Positions 15,619 to 25,428 of a DNA stretch of 64,000 nt are shown in pieces. The notes below the pieces were generated by a model. It saw only the letters and a list, made by a program, of their open reading frames with translations. It made no database searches and was not told the origin of the DNA. The stretch lies in NCBI RefSeq assembly GCF_030530635.1, contig NZ_JAUMUL010000010.1:3408-67407 (forward strand), read 5' to 3'. Each line of letters opens with the position of its first letter. Position 1 is the stretch's first letter. The position numbers and the translations under genes are program-made. Origin of the DNA: Actinomyces sp. (GTDB taxonomy: Bacteria > Actinomycetota > Actinomycetes > Actinomycetales > Actinomycetaceae).

Positions 15619-16827
15619 ATGTGCACCGAGATGACGAATTCGCCCATCAAACCAGTAGCCGCCTCCGCGGTGATGACCTCCACAACCGCACTGAACTCCA
15701 CGAGCACCGCCGACTTGAACAACACCGCTGTCTCAACCGTCTCAGCCGTCTCAAGGACCGAACCAGGTTGCCCCGCAGGGGGCCCGGCCGACGTCACCCG
15801 CAGCCTGACCCTGCCCGACGACCTCGCCCCCGTCGCCCTGCTCGGCGCCCGAGACGAAGTGCTGCGCGCCGTCGAACGCGGCTTCCCCGACGTCTCCGTC
15901 CACGTGCGCGGCGCCACCGTGACCGTCACCGGCCCCGCCGCCCGGGTGGACGTGGTGGTCGTGCTGCTGTCCGAACTGATCGACGTCGCCCGCGCCGGCA
16001 CGCCCCTGACCGCCGACGCCGTCGACCGCGCCATCAGCCTGCTGGACGCCTCCGCCCGCCCCGCCGAGGTCCTCACTGACGAGGTCCTGACCACCCACGG
16101 GCGCTCCATCCGCCCCAAGTCGCTCGGTCAGAAGGCATACACCGACGCCATCGAGAACTCCACCATCACCTTCGGCATCGGCCCGGCCGGCACCGGCAAG
16201 ACGTACCTGGCCATGGCCAAGGCCGTCGACGCCCTGGTCCGCAAGCAGATCTCCCGCATCATCCTCACCCGCCCGGCCGTGGAGGCGGGAGAGAACCTCG
16301 GCTTCCTGCCCGGCACCCTCACCGACAAGATAGACCCCTACCTGCGGCCCCTGTACGACGCCCTGCACGACATGCTCGACGCCGAGGCCCTGCCGCAGCT
16401 GATCGCCGCCGGCACCATTGAGGTCGCCCCCCTGGCCTACATGCGCGGACGCACCCTCAATGACGCCTTCATCATCCTGGACGAGGCCCAGAACACCAGC
16501 CCTGAGCAGATGAAGATGTTCCTCACCCGCCTCGGCTTCGGTTCCAAAATGGTGATCACCGGGGACATCTCCCAGATCGACCTGCCCGGCGGCCGCCCCT
16601 CCGGGCTGCGAGTGGTGCGCCGCATCCTCGACGGTCTGGAGGACATCGCCTTTTGTGAATTGACCGCCGCCGACGTGGTGCGCCACCGGCTCGTCGGCCA
16701 AATCGTCGACGCCTACGCCCGCTACGACGCCGCCCACGCCGACACCGTCGGTGCGGATCCGGCCACCCGCCGCGGTGGACCCCGGCGCCGCACTCCCTCC
16801 GAATTCCGAGACAGGAACCGCCCATGA
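15619..16827 (+). CDS. phoH: PhoH-like ATPase
   Basis: A 402-residue PhoH family protein. A Ser/Thr-rich leader of ~55 residues precedes an N-terminal KH-like part and the P-loop core with Walker A GPAGTGKT (about residue 188) and Walker B IILDEAQN. PhoH proteins are predicted RNA-linked ATPases and in bacteria usually sit upstream of ybeY, as here with a 4-bp overlap. ATG 15619 and ATG 15631 are both possible starts. The unusual leader length suggests that the true start may be further downstream, but no better signal is seen. Confidence 0.92.
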   Translation: MCTEMTNSPIKPVAASAVMTSTTALNSTSTADLNNTAVSTVSAVSRTEPGCPAGGPADVTRSLTLPDDLAPVALLGARDEVLRAVERGFPDVSVHVRGATVTVTGPAARVDVVVVLLSELIDVARAGTPLTADAVDRAISLLDASARPAEVLTDEVLTTHGRSIRPKSLGQKAYTDAIENSTITFGIGPAGTGKTYLAMAKAVDALVRKQISRIILTRPAVEAGENLGFLPGTLTDKIDPYLRPLYDALHDMLDAEALPQLIAAGTIEVAPLAYMRGRTLNDAFIILDEAQNTSPEQMKMFLTRLGFGSKMVITGDISQIDLPGGRPSGLRVVRRILDGLEDIAFCELTAADVVRHRLVGQIVDAYARYDAAHADTVGADPATRRGGPRRRTPSEFRDRNRP

Positions 16828-17282
16828 CTACCGAGGTCATCAACGAGACCAGCACGAACATCGACGCCGCCGAGTTCGCCGCCCTGGCGGACTATGTGCT
16901 GGCCGCCATGCACGTCAGCCCCCTGGCCGAACTCAACATCCTGTTCATCGACCCCGAGCCCATGGCCGAGCTGCACATGCGCTGGTTGGACCTGGAGGGC
17001 CCCACGGACGTCATGAGCTTCCCCATGGATGAGCTGCGCCCCGGCACCGCGGAGAACGAGACACCGCCGGGCACCCTGGGTGACGTGGTGCTGTGCCCGC
17101 AGGTCGCCGCCAAACAGGCCCTGGAGGCCGGGCATTCCGCCGTGGAGGAGATGCTGCTGCTGACCGTCCATGGCATCCTGCACCTGCTCGGCTACGACCA
17201 CGCCGAACCGGAGGAGAAGCAGGAGATGTTCGGCCTCCAGCGCACCCTCCTGCTCACCTTCCTGGCGGAGCGGGGCAAGTGA
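16824..17282 (+). CDS. ybeY: Endoribonuclease YbeY
   Basis: A 152-residue single-domain metal-dependent RNase needed for 16S rRNA 3' maturation and ribosome quality control. The zinc motif H3xH5xH appears as HGILHLLGYDH near residue 115, and PTDVMSFPMDE is the conserved upstream strand. ATG 16824 overlaps the phoH stop and the next gene starts inside its own stop, so it lies mid-operon. Confidence 0.95.
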   Translation: MTTEVINETSTNIDAAEFAALADYVLAAMHVSPLAELNILFIDPEPMAELHMRWLDLEGPTDVMSFPMDELRPGTAENETPPGTLGDVVLCPQVAAKQALEAGHSAVEEMLLLTVHGILHLLGYDHAEPEEKQEMFGLQRTLLLTFLAERGK

Positions 17283-18622
17283 CCGCGGTACCGACGGTCC
17301 TGCTGCTGGTCGCCGCGGTGATCGTCCTCGGAATCGGCATGGTGCTCTCGGCGGGGGAGGGAGCCCTGACCCGCATGACCCGGGCCGCCGCCGACGACCT
17401 GGTCGAAGCCGGTCGGCGCGGCGCCGACCGCGTGGCCGCCCTGACCACCAAGCGCGACCAGGTACTGGGCACCCTCACCGGCCTGCGCGCCGCGGTAGAC
17501 ATGCTGGCCGCGATCCTGGTGACACTCGGTGTGGCGGGCCGCTTCGACCGCTGGTGGCAGGTGCTACTGGTGGCAATCGCCCTGAACCTGGTGCTGCTCG
17601 GGCTGCTGGTCGGCATCTCCCCGCGTTCCGCTGGGCGCCGCAACCCCGCAGGCACCCTGCTGGTGCTCGCCGGCCTGCTGGAGCGGGTCGACGCCCTCGG
17701 CGCGCCCTGGCGCTGGCTCGACTCACGGTTCGGTCATGCCTCCGCGCTCACCGAAGCCGAGATGCGTGCCGAAGTCACCGAGGACCTGCGCGAGATGATC
17801 GACGAGATAGGCGACTCCGAGACCATCGAGGACGAGGATCGGGAAATGCTCCGCTCCGTCGTCGAACTCGGCCAGACGCTTGTGCGTGAAGTCATGGTGC
17901 CCCGCACCGACATGGTCACCATTGATGAGCACAAGCCCGCCTCCGCCGGCCTGCGCCTGTTCATCCGCTCCGGCTACTCCCGCGTGCCCGTGATCGGTGA
18001 GGACGCCGATGACGTGCGCGGCATCCTGTATCTGAAGGACGTGCTGCGGCGCCTGTCCGACCACCCCGAGCACGGGGAGCGGCCGGTGGTTTCCTTCGTG
18101 CGCGAGGCCGTCTACGTGCCCGAGACCAAGCTCGCCGATGACCTGCTGCGGGAAATGCAGCTCGGGCACTTCCACATCGCCCTGGCCGTGGACGAATACG
18201 GCGGCATCGCCGGCCTGGTCACCCTGGAGGACCTTTTGGAGGAGGTCGTCGGCGAACTCACCGACGAGCACGACCACGCCGAGCCGGTCGCCGAAGACCT
18301 TGGGGACGGCACCTTCCGGGTGCCCGTCCGCCTGGGCCTGGACGCCCTCGGTGAGCTCTTCGACCTGGAGATCGACGACGACGACGTCGACACCGCCGGC
18401 GGCCTGCTCACCAAGGCCATCGGCCGGGTGCCGCTGCCCGGGGCCAGCGGTGACGTACAGGGCATCCACCTGGTGGCCGAGGAGGCCACCGGGCGACGCC
18501 GCCAAGTCGCCACCCTCCGGGCCTCCCGCACCGACGCCGTCACGCATGGCCCCCACCAGACAGACTCCGATCCGGCAGACACCATTAATCAGCACGCCGA
18601 AAACGACGAGAAGGACGACTGA
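17279..18622 (+). CDS. HlyC/CorC-family membrane transport protein
   Basis: A 447-residue protein with the CNNM/DUF21-like membrane region (about residues 1-140), two CBS domains (MVPRTDMVTIDE to GILYLKDVL, and VPETKLADDLLREMQ to EYGGIAGLVTLEDLLEEVVGE) and a C-terminal CorC_HlyC transporter-associated domain. The family is linked to magnesium/cobalt efflux. GTG 17279 overlaps the ybeY stop; the open frame extends further upstream but only inside ybeY. The DUF21 region here is shorter than the usual four-segment form. It precedes era in the classic phoH-ybeY-corC-era order. Confidence 0.9.
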   Translation: MTAVPTVLLLVAAVIVLGIGMVLSAGEGALTRMTRAAADDLVEAGRRGADRVAALTTKRDQVLGTLTGLRAAVDMLAAILVTLGVAGRFDRWWQVLLVAIALNLVLLGLLVGISPRSAGRRNPAGTLLVLAGLLERVDALGAPWRWLDSRFGHASALTEAEMRAEVTEDLREMIDEIGDSETIEDEDREMLRSVVELGQTLVREVMVPRTDMVTIDEHKPASAGLRLFIRSGYSRVPVIGEDADDVRGILYLKDVLRRLSDHPEHGERPVVSFVREAVYVPETKLADDLLREMQLGHFHIALAVDEYGGIAGLVTLEDLLEEVVGELTDEHDHAEPVAEDLGDGTFRVPVRLGLDALGELFDLEIDDDDVDTAGGLLTKAIGRVPLPGASGDVQGIHLVAEEATGRRRQVATLRASRTDAVTHGPHQTDSDPADTINQHAENDEKDD

Positions 18623-18631
18623 GGAGATCCG

Positions 18632-19648
18632 ATGACCAGCGCCACCGACCCCGACGGCTTCCCCATCCTGCCCGATGACCCGGACACCGCCGCAGACCCC
18701 GCCCGCGCCGCCATCGCCATCCCGGACTTCCCCGAGGACTTCCGGGCCGGCTTCGTGTGCCTCATGGGCCGCCCCAACACCGGCAAGTCCACCCTGACCA
18801 ACGCGCTGGTGGGCACCAAGATCGCCATCACCTCCGGGCGTCCCGAAACCACCCGCCACAACGTGCGCGGCGTCGTCAGTCGGCCGGACTGCCAGCTGGT
18901 GCTGGTGGACACCCCGGGCTTCCACCGCCCCCGGACCCTCCTGGGGCAGCGCCTGAACGACCTGGTGCGTGAGACCCTGGCCGGCGTGGATGTGGTCGCC
19001 TTCTGCATCCCCGCCGGTGACAAGATCGGCCCCGGCGACCGGCTCATCGCCCGAGAACTGGCCGACCTGGGCAAGCCCGTCGTCGCCGTCGTCACCAAGA
19101 CCGACACCGTCTCCCGCGCCAAACTGGCCGAGCAGCTGCTCGCCGTCGACCAGCTCGGACAGTGGGCGGACATCGTGCCCGTCTCCGCCGTCGAGGGGGA
19201 GCAGATCGACGTCCTGGAGGAAGTCCTCGCCTCCCACCTGCCGCCATCCCCGCCGCTGTACCCCACCGACTCCGTCACCGACGAACCGCAGGCCGTCATG
19301 GTCGGCGAACTCGTCCGCGAAGCCGCCCTGGAGCGGCTGCGGGATGAGCTGCCGCACTCGCTGGCCGTCGTCGTCGACGAGATCGTGGACCCGGCCACCG
19401 CCGAGAACGCCGGCCGCATCAAGGGAACCGGCAACCGCCTGCAGGTGCGCGTCAGCCTCCTGGTGGAGCGCGACTCCCAAAAGGCCATCGTGATCGGTCG
19501 GGGCGGCGCCAACCTCAAGGCCATCGGCACCCAGGCGCGCCGCGGCATCCAGGAGCTGCTGGGTCGCAAGGTCTACCTCGACCTGCACGTGCGCACCGTC
19601 AAGGACTGGCAGTCCGACCCCAAGGCGTTGGCCAGGCTCGGATTCTGA
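18632..19648 (+). CDS. era: GTPase Era
   Basis: A 338-residue Era GTPase, which binds the 3' end of 16S rRNA and assists 30S assembly. G1 is GRPNTGKST near residue 46, G3 is DTPGFH, G4 is TKTD, and the C-terminal KH domain contains the GRGGANLKAIGTQARRGIQ RNA-binding loop. It has a ~37-residue acidic N-terminal extension. ATG 18632 follows GAGGAG. It shares the operon with ybeY, which acts on the same rRNA. Confidence 0.96.
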   Translation: MTSATDPDGFPILPDDPDTAADPARAAIAIPDFPEDFRAGFVCLMGRPNTGKSTLTNALVGTKIAITSGRPETTRHNVRGVVSRPDCQLVLVDTPGFHRPRTLLGQRLNDLVRETLAGVDVVAFCIPAGDKIGPGDRLIARELADLGKPVVAVVTKTDTVSRAKLAEQLLAVDQLGQWADIVPVSAVEGEQIDVLEEVLASHLPPSPPLYPTDSVTDEPQAVMVGELVREAALERLRDELPHSLAVVVDEIVDPATAENAGRIKGTGNRLQVRVSLLVERDSQKAIVIGRGGANLKAIGTQARRGIQELLGRKVYLDLHVRTVKDWQSDPKALARLGF

Positions 19649-19660
19649 AACCGCCCGCCC

Positions 19661-21538
19661 ATGCATCCGCTCCCCGACTCCCGAAACAGCTCCGCGCATG
19701 GACGCCTGAGCGAACGCCCCCGGGCCGGCCTGGGCCGTCGCCTCGGCCCCAAGCGGCAGCCCGCGCGCATCACCGCGGCCGAACTGCGCTCCGGCTGGGC
19801 CTGGATACGTGAATTCCCCCGCCGCGTCTGGTCGCTCGTCTCTTGGCTGTGGCGCACCGAGCGGCGCCGCACCATGATCGTGTTGGTGGCGGCCGCGGGC
19901 GTCGCCGCCCTCCTGGGACTGCTCGGCACCGGCGGCCGGGAGATCTGGGAGATCCTGCTGACTATCGGTCTGGGCGCCCTGGTAGTCGCGGTCTCCACCG
20001 ACCACCGCGTCATCGGCGGCGTGGTGGTGACCGTCCTCGGCCTCAGTCTGATCGGTACTCTCGCCGGGCCCCGCTGGAATCCTCAACCGGTCACCGACTC
20101 CCTGACCCCGTCCACCACCGACACCACCATCGGCGGGACGATCGCCACTCCCGGCGTCGGCACCTACCAGGTCGAGACCACCACCGTGACCATCACCCAG
20201 GCCGACGGCGGGGAGGTCTCCGCCCTGCTGCGTCGCCCCATAGGCGTAGATGGCAACACCCCCGGTGTCGTCTTCATGCACGGCGCCGGCACCCACACCA
20301 TCTGGGGCTTTACCGAACAGGCCGAGTCACTGGCCTCAGCCGGCGTGGCCACACTCGTACCCTCCAAACCCATGGAGGACTACTCCACAACCGACCGCGA
20401 CTACCTGTCCATGGCCGCCGAGTACCGGCGGAGCCTGGACTATCTGGTCGCCCTGGACGGTGTGGACGGGGACGCCGTCGGCATTTACGGGGAGTCTGAG
20501 GGCGCCATTCCCGCGGTGGTGCTGACCGCCGAGGACAACCGTGTCGCCTTCCTGATCCTGGCCAGCGCCCCCGTGGTGCGACTGCGCGAGCAGGCCGCCC
20601 TGGCCGTGGACAGCTACATGCGCAACGTCGGTGTGCCCGAGGCCATGCTCGACCTGATTCCGCGCGTGCTCGGCAGTGCGGAGATCCCCGGTGGCGGCTT
20701 CGAATACGCCGACTTCGACTCGGTTGCATATTTGGAGAGCCTCACTGTCCCAGTGCTGATGCTCTACGGCACCGCCGACGCCTCCATGCCCCTGGTGCAG
20801 GGACCGACCACCGTTCGGGACGCCCTGCGGGCAAACGCCAACGAGCAGCTCACCGTCCGCTACTACGACGGCGCCAACCACGGGTTGAAACTCGGCATCT
20901 CCACCTCCGGCTCCCTCGCCCCGGGAGTGGCCCGCGACCTGTCCCGCTGGGTGGCGGGCCTGCCGGAGACCGCCGCCGCCGAGCCCCACGTAGCGGGCGC
21001 CACCCCAACCCAGGCCTACTGGGCGCAGCGGCCCGACTCCACCCGCTGGTACGCCTCCGGGGACCTCATGCTGGCCACATTCGTCATCGGCTTCGGACTG
21101 ATGACGGCGGCGGGGCTGGGCTGGCTGCTCGGACAGGGGCCACGGCTGCGAGGACGGCGCGGCCTACACCTTCCCGACCCCATCGGGCGCTGGGCCGTCG
21201 CCCTGTGCCTGAGCGTGACGGCGGCCTGGCTGCTGTATGCGATTTACATCCTCGGCGTGGCGTCCCTGGCCATCAGCTACCGCACCAACCACCTGTTCTC
21301 CTACGGCGGCTGGGTGGTGGTGCAACTGGTAGCGGTTCTTGCAGTGGTCTTGCTCGTCAAGGTCGTCCACCGGGCGCGCCTCATGCGGGCCGCGGTACAT
21401 TCAGCCAACCGGGACCGCGGTGAGAAGGGCCGCTGGCTCACCGTGCCTGCGGCCTCCGTATTCACTGCGGCGTTGACCGGAGCCGTGGTGCTGCTGGTGG
21501 CCATCGCCTACTGGGGCCTGTTCCCCATGCTGGTTTGA
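19661..21538 (+). CDS. Membrane-anchored alpha/beta hydrolase
   Basis: A 625-residue protein with a basic N-terminus, three hydrophobic segments (about residues 70-135), an extracytoplasmic-looking alpha/beta-hydrolase domain and three or four C-terminal membrane spans (about 465-625). The hydrolase part has GVVFMHGAGTHT (oxyanion), the nucleophile elbow GIYGESEG, VLMLYGTADASMP (acid) and GANHGLKL (histidine), a complete catalytic triad. It resembles acyl-peptidase/dienelactone-hydrolase-like proteins. The location between two membrane regions suggests action at the cell surface. Substrate unknown. It follows era by 12 bp. Confidence 0.75.
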   Translation: MHPLPDSRNSSAHGRLSERPRAGLGRRLGPKRQPARITAAELRSGWAWIREFPRRVWSLVSWLWRTERRRTMIVLVAAAGVAALLGLLGTGGREIWEILLTIGLGALVVAVSTDHRVIGGVVVTVLGLSLIGTLAGPRWNPQPVTDSLTPSTTDTTIGGTIATPGVGTYQVETTTVTITQADGGEVSALLRRPIGVDGNTPGVVFMHGAGTHTIWGFTEQAESLASAGVATLVPSKPMEDYSTTDRDYLSMAAEYRRSLDYLVALDGVDGDAVGIYGESEGAIPAVVLTAEDNRVAFLILASAPVVRLREQAALAVDSYMRNVGVPEAMLDLIPRVLGSAEIPGGGFEYADFDSVAYLESLTVPVLMLYGTADASMPLVQGPTTVRDALRANANEQLTVRYYDGANHGLKLGISTSGSLAPGVARDLSRWVAGLPETAAAEPHVAGATPTQAYWAQRPDSTRWYASGDLMLATFVIGFGLMTAAGLGWLLGQGPRLRGRRGLHLPDPIGRWAVALCLSVTAAWLLYAIYILGVASLAISYRTNHLFSYGGWVVVQLVAVLAVVLLVKVVHRARLMRAAVHSANRDRGEKGRWLTVPAASVFTAALTGAVVLLVAIAYWGLFPMLV

Positions 21539-21575
21539 GCTGTGCCGTATAGATCATTCAGGTGAGGATGCGTCT

Positions 21576-22628
21576 GTGAGAGCCCTGACCATGATTGCCT
21601 GGGCGTGCCGTCTGCGCCGCCCCGGAATCATCTTCACGCCGTCCGTGTGCTCCTTCGCCCTCGTGCTGGTCGCCATACTCGTAGTGGCATCGACTCGGGG
21701 CACGGTGACAGTGACGGGCGTTCCCGCACAGGCCCTGGTGGTAGGCGGTGCGGGTGTGCCGTTGGCGGCGCTGAACGCCTCGATGTTGCTGCGTGACATC
21801 AACGCCACCCGGGATGCGGCCCTGCGCTACTACGGATTCGGGCCGGCGGACTTTCTCGCGCTGTACGCAGTCATGTCCCTGCCGCTGACGGCGTTGGAGG
21901 CTGTGTGTGGAACGTTAGTAGTGGACTTTCCGGGCTGGTCCGAACCGGGCCGCTTCGGGCTGCTGTTGGCGGCGTGGACGGTGACGACGGCGCTGGGGGC
22001 GGTTGCCGCGGACTGGCTTGGACGCGTCGGCATTGCACCCGGGCTCCCAATGACGCGGCTAAAGCTGCGGATCGGTGCCAGGCTGCGGACCCGTGTCTCT
22101 TCGCTGTGCGTGGTCTACCTGTGCTCGGCCTCCTGGTTGCCGACGATTCTGGTGGCAGCTGTGGGCGTGGTGAGCGCATACGCGCTGGGACGCTTCGGTC
22201 AGTCGGTCTTCGTTGGCGTGTTTGTCGCGGGTGCCTACCTGGCTGCGACGGTGATCGGCGTTCTCGCCGAGGTCGATGACACGCCTTCAGCCCGCTATGC
22301 CAGGAGCCGTTACGCCATCGCCGACGCGGAGCTGCGGCGCGCCAAGCTCGCGCTGGCGCTGCCGCTACTGGTTGCCGAATGCCTGGCGGCTAGCTCGCTC
22401 GGCATGGTCGCCGGGGCCCGCATCGATGTCGTCCACCTGCTGGTGTGCCTGGTATACCTGCCGCTACTGGCGATGGCGCTGGCCGACGCCGCCACCGCCT
22501 ACACCCGGCGGCATCGCATGCTGCCCGCCGCGGAACTGGGCGGGGCACTGCTCGCCCTGGTTCCGGGGCTGCCCCTGGCGGTGCTCCCGGCCGCCGCCCA
22601 CCTACTGTGCAGAAGTGAACATGCTTGA
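21576..22628 (+). CDS. Multi-spanning membrane protein, probable ABC permease
   Basis: A 350-residue protein with about ten hydrophobic segments and no recognised family motif. It overlaps by 8 bp the start of an ABC ATPase, so it is probably the membrane component of that transporter. GTG 21576 follows GTGAGGAT. The ATPase partner is frameshifted, so the transporter may no longer work. Confidence 0.7.
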   Translation: MRALTMIAWACRLRRPGIIFTPSVCSFALVLVAILVVASTRGTVTVTGVPAQALVVGGAGVPLAALNASMLLRDINATRDAALRYYGFGPADFLALYAVMSLPLTALEAVCGTLVVDFPGWSEPGRFGLLLAAWTVTTALGAVAADWLGRVGIAPGLPMTRLKLRIGARLRTRVSSLCVVYLCSASWLPTILVAAVGVVSAYALGRFGQSVFVGVFVAGAYLAATVIGVLAEVDDTPSARYARSRYAIADAELRRAKLALALPLLVAECLAASSLGMVAGARIDVVHLLVCLVYLPLLAMALADAATAYTRRHRMLPAAELGGALLALVPGLPLAVLPAAAHLLCRSEHA

Positions 22629-23324
22629 AGTCATTGACGTACAGCGTCGGTACCGCGGCGGGCGCGGCACCGGGCCGCTGACCCTGGAGGTGGCAGCGGG
22701 GGAGGTGCTCGGCGTCGTCGGCCCCAACGGGGCGGGCAAGACCACCCTCTTCGGTGCCCTATGCGGGGTGAGCGACTTCCAGTCCGGCACCGTCCGCCTG
22801 GACGGACGCGAGCTGGGGCGGCGCCTGCCCGCCGAGGCCTGTGGCTTCCTGCCCGAGCAAAGTCGGCTGTTCCCACAGCTCACCGCCCGTCAGGCGTGCC
22901 GCTTCGAGGCCGCCATGCGCCGCTGGACCTGGACGACACTGCGCTGGAGGGGCAGCTGGACCGCTTCGGCTGCGCCGACTTCCGCGACACCGAGGTACGG
23001 CACCTGTCCCAGGGAATGATCCGCCGCCTGGGGATCGCCTGCGCCTTCCTCGGCGCCCCTCGGGTGGTGGTGCTGGACGAGCCGCTGAACGGGCTCGACG
23101 TGGAGGGCGTGCTGCTGTTCCGACGCGCCCTGGCCGACTACCTGGACGGCGGCGGCATCGCCCTGATGTCCAGCCACATCCTCAGTGTGCTCGACGAGGT
23201 GTGCGAGCGGGTGGTGCTGCTCAAGGACGGGCTGGTGGCCGCCACCGTGGACGTGCGCGCCGGCGGCGCCGAGCGGGCCTACCTGGACGCCTTCGGCGTC
23301 GTCGGCGGATCCAGCGGGTCATAG
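22621..23324 (+). pseudogene. ABC transporter ATPase, frameshifted
   Basis: Starting at ATG 22621 (MLEVIDVQRRYRG), Walker A GPNGAGKTT and the Q-loop (PEQSRLF) are in one frame, ending in sense at RFEAAMRR near 22921. The rest (LDLDDTALEGQLDRFG, signature LSQGMIRRLGIA, Walker B VVVLDEPLNGLD, H-loop SSHILSV) is in the next frame and stops at 23324. A single missing base near 22921-22924 would restore a normal ~234-residue ATPase. This is either a true frameshift or a sequencing error. The signature LSQGM is a degenerate form of LSGGQ. Confidence 0.8.
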
Positions 23325-23340
23325 GGCCAAACGAAACCGC

Positions 23341-25092
23341 CTACCGGGGTGTCCCGATCCGTAGGGCGGCGATGAACTCCTGGTAGAGACCATCGCGCTC
23401 CAACAGCTCTGCATGCGTGCCCTCATCGCGCACCCTTCCGTCCTCCAGGACGATGATGCGGTCGGCGTCGATCACGGTGGACAGGCGGTGGGCGATGGTG
23501 ACCACGGTCCCCGCCTGTGCCAGTTGGAGGATCGCCCTTTGGATCGCGGCCTCGCTGATACCGTCCAGCTGGGCGGTGGCCTCATCGAGCAGTACCAGGT
23601 CGGGGGAGCGCAGCAGTGCACGCGCAATGGCGAGGCGTTGCCGCTCCCCGCCGGACAGGCTGGTGGCGGCCACCTGCGCGTCGATTCCCTCGGGCAACTG
23701 ACGCACGCGGTCCGCTAGGCCGACTGCGTCGAGTGCCCGCCACACCTCCGCAGCGTCGGCATCCGGATGCCGGTAGTGAACATTATCCCGGATGGTGCCC
23801 GGAATAACAGGCGTCTCCTGCTCCACATAGGAGATCCGCGAGCGGACCTGATCGATGCTGAGACGGTTGTACGGGACGCCGTCGAGTTCAAGGCTTCCGG
23901 AACTCGGCTCAAGGAATCGCAGGAGCAGGGAGAACACCGTCGTCTTGCCCGCACCGGAGGGGCCCACCAGGGCCACGTGCCCGGTGCGGGGGATTTCCAG
24001 GCTCACTTGGCTCAGGGCCGGTTGCTTCGCGTCGGCGTACTGGGCGACTACGCCGCGCAGCACGATCCTGGGCGAGTCCTCCGCATTGGCGACGTCGGTG
24101 GCGCCGCCCGGAACCGTGTGCAGATCCTCGAGTTCCAGATGCTGGGTCTCACGAATGCGTCCGGCCGCCGCGATGCCGGACTGCAACTGGGTGAAGGCCA
24201 TGGTCAGGTTGCTGATCGGAGTCACGAGGTTGAAGGCGTATAGCAGGAAGGCGACGAGTGTGGAAACGGCCAGTGCCCCGGTACTCACCCGCCAGGCCCC
24301 GAAACCGAGGATGGCGATGATCCCCAGCTGTAGTCCGCCGCCGGCGACGACCCCGGTCGTGGCCGAGATCCACACCGAGCGGACCGCGAACTTGGCCGCG
24401 GTCTGCGCCCGGTCCTGTGAGGCGGCTACTTCCCGGTCCTCGGCGCGTGAGGCCTTGACGGTGCGCAGGGCGCGCATACCGGACTCGAGCGAGCCGCCGA
24501 GCTCGCCCAGTGAGTCCTGGGCGCGCTTGTCTGCCTCGCCGATCATGGGCATGAGGATGATCATGGGGACGGCGATGATCATGAGGGTGATGAGCGTGGC
24601 GATGAGCAGGGGCACGTCGAGGACCGCCATGAGCGCGATGGTGCCGACCAGTGCCACCGCTCCGTCCACCAGCTGAGTGACGGAAGTGGTGGTCGCCTCC
24701 CGCAGCAGCACCGTATCGCTGGTGACGCGGGTGACCAGTTCTCCGGTGCGGATGCGCTGCACCTGCTGCAGTTTGGCGCGGAAGAACCGGCTGATGAGGG
24801 AGCGGCGCGCGTCCAGCACGATGTTCTCCGCCAGCTGCCCCAGCACTACGTACTGCGCGAAGCTAGCAATCGCCCCCACCACGAACAAAGCCACCAGCAG
24901 CCCCACCGGCTGCAGCAGGTCGACACCCGTTCCCAGGGTGTCCAGGACCCACTTGGTGACCATGGGGGTGGCCAGCGAGCTGGCAGTTCCTGCCAGCCCG
25001 AGCACGACCCCGATGGACAGCACCTTCCAGTGCGGCTTGATGTACTGCCACAGGACACGTATGCGCTCCCGGTTCTCCTCACGCGTCGCCAT
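23341..25092 (-). CDS. ABC exporter (fused permease-ATPase)
   Basis: A 583-residue half-transporter with six membrane segments (about 25-290) and a C-terminal ATPase: Walker A GPSGAGKTT, signature SLSGGERQRLA, Walker B LVLLDEATAQLD with catalytic Glu, and H-loop TIAHRLST. All catalytic residues are canonical, so it can act as a homodimer in multidrug or lipid/peptide export. It lies 110 bp downstream of an XRE regulator on the same strand and ends 16 bp from the frameshifted ABC ATPase on the opposite strand. Substrate unknown. Confidence 0.9.
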   Translation of the reverse strand: MATREENRERIRVLWQYIKPHWKVLSIGVVLGLAGTASSLATPMVTKWVLDTLGTGVDLLQPVGLLVALFVVGAIASFAQYVVLGQLAENIVLDARRSLISRFFRAKLQQVQRIRTGELVTRVTSDTVLLREATTTSVTQLVDGAVALVGTIALMAVLDVPLLIATLITLMIIAVPMIILMPMIGEADKRAQDSLGELGGSLESGMRALRTVKASRAEDREVAASQDRAQTAAKFAVRSVWISATTGVVAGGGLQLGIIAILGFGAWRVSTGALAVSTLVAFLLYAFNLVTPISNLTMAFTQLQSGIAAAGRIRETQHLELEDLHTVPGGATDVANAEDSPRIVLRGVVAQYADAKQPALSQVSLEIPRTGHVALVGPSGAGKTTVFSLLLRFLEPSSGSLELDGVPYNRLSIDQVRSRISYVEQETPVIPGTIRDNVHYRHPDADAAEVWRALDAVGLADRVRQLPEGIDAQVAATSLSGGERQRLAIARALLRSPDLVLLDEATAQLDGISEAAIQRAILQLAQAGTVVTIAHRLSTVIDADRIIVLEDGRVRDEGTHAELLERDGLYQEFIAALRIGTPR

Positions 25093-25202
25093 GAGGTCAA
25101 TGAAAGCCCAATTCCTATGGGGCGCAGGTGCGGTTAGCCCAACAGCTGAATGCCTTATGGGCCGGCTTCGGCGAGAGCGGGCGCCCGGAGCGCCTCAGCT
25201 GC

Positions 25203-25427
25203 TCAGGTGAGAGGCGGGAACTCCTCCAGGGAGAACACCGACTCCACGGGAACGTCGAAGTAGCGGGCGATGCGCAGCGCCAGGTACAGCGACGGGGCGT
25301 ACTCTCCGCGTTCCAGATAGCCGACCGTCTGGTAGTGCACGCCGAGCGCCTCCGCCAGCTGCCGTCGGCTGATCCTGCGGTCCGCGCGCAGCACGGCGAT
25401 CCGGTTGTGAACGACCTCTCCGGACAT
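25203..25427 (-). CDS. Small XRE-family HTH regulator
   Basis: A 74-residue Cro/cI-like protein consisting almost only of the HTH (IAVLRADRRISRRQLAEALG then VHYQTVGYLERGEYAPSLYLALRIARYF). It starts 1 bp after the permease stop, so it is cotranscribed with the ABC-2 genes. Proteins of this short YozG/XRE type often sit next to ABC-2 transporters and may regulate them; it is a candidate ligand for the palindrome at 27216-27246. Confidence 0.85.
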   Translation of the reverse strand: MSGEVVHNRIAVLRADRRISRRQLAEALGVHYQTVGYLERGEYAPSLYLALRIARYFDVPVESVFSLEEFPPLT

Positions 25428-25428
25428 T

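Noticed and set aside
17723..20296. An 857-codon open frame on the minus strand
   Set aside because: It lies antisense to the CorC-like, era and hydrolase genes, has a Gly/Val/Asp-biased low-complexity composition and no motif; it is a shadow produced by GC-rich third positions.
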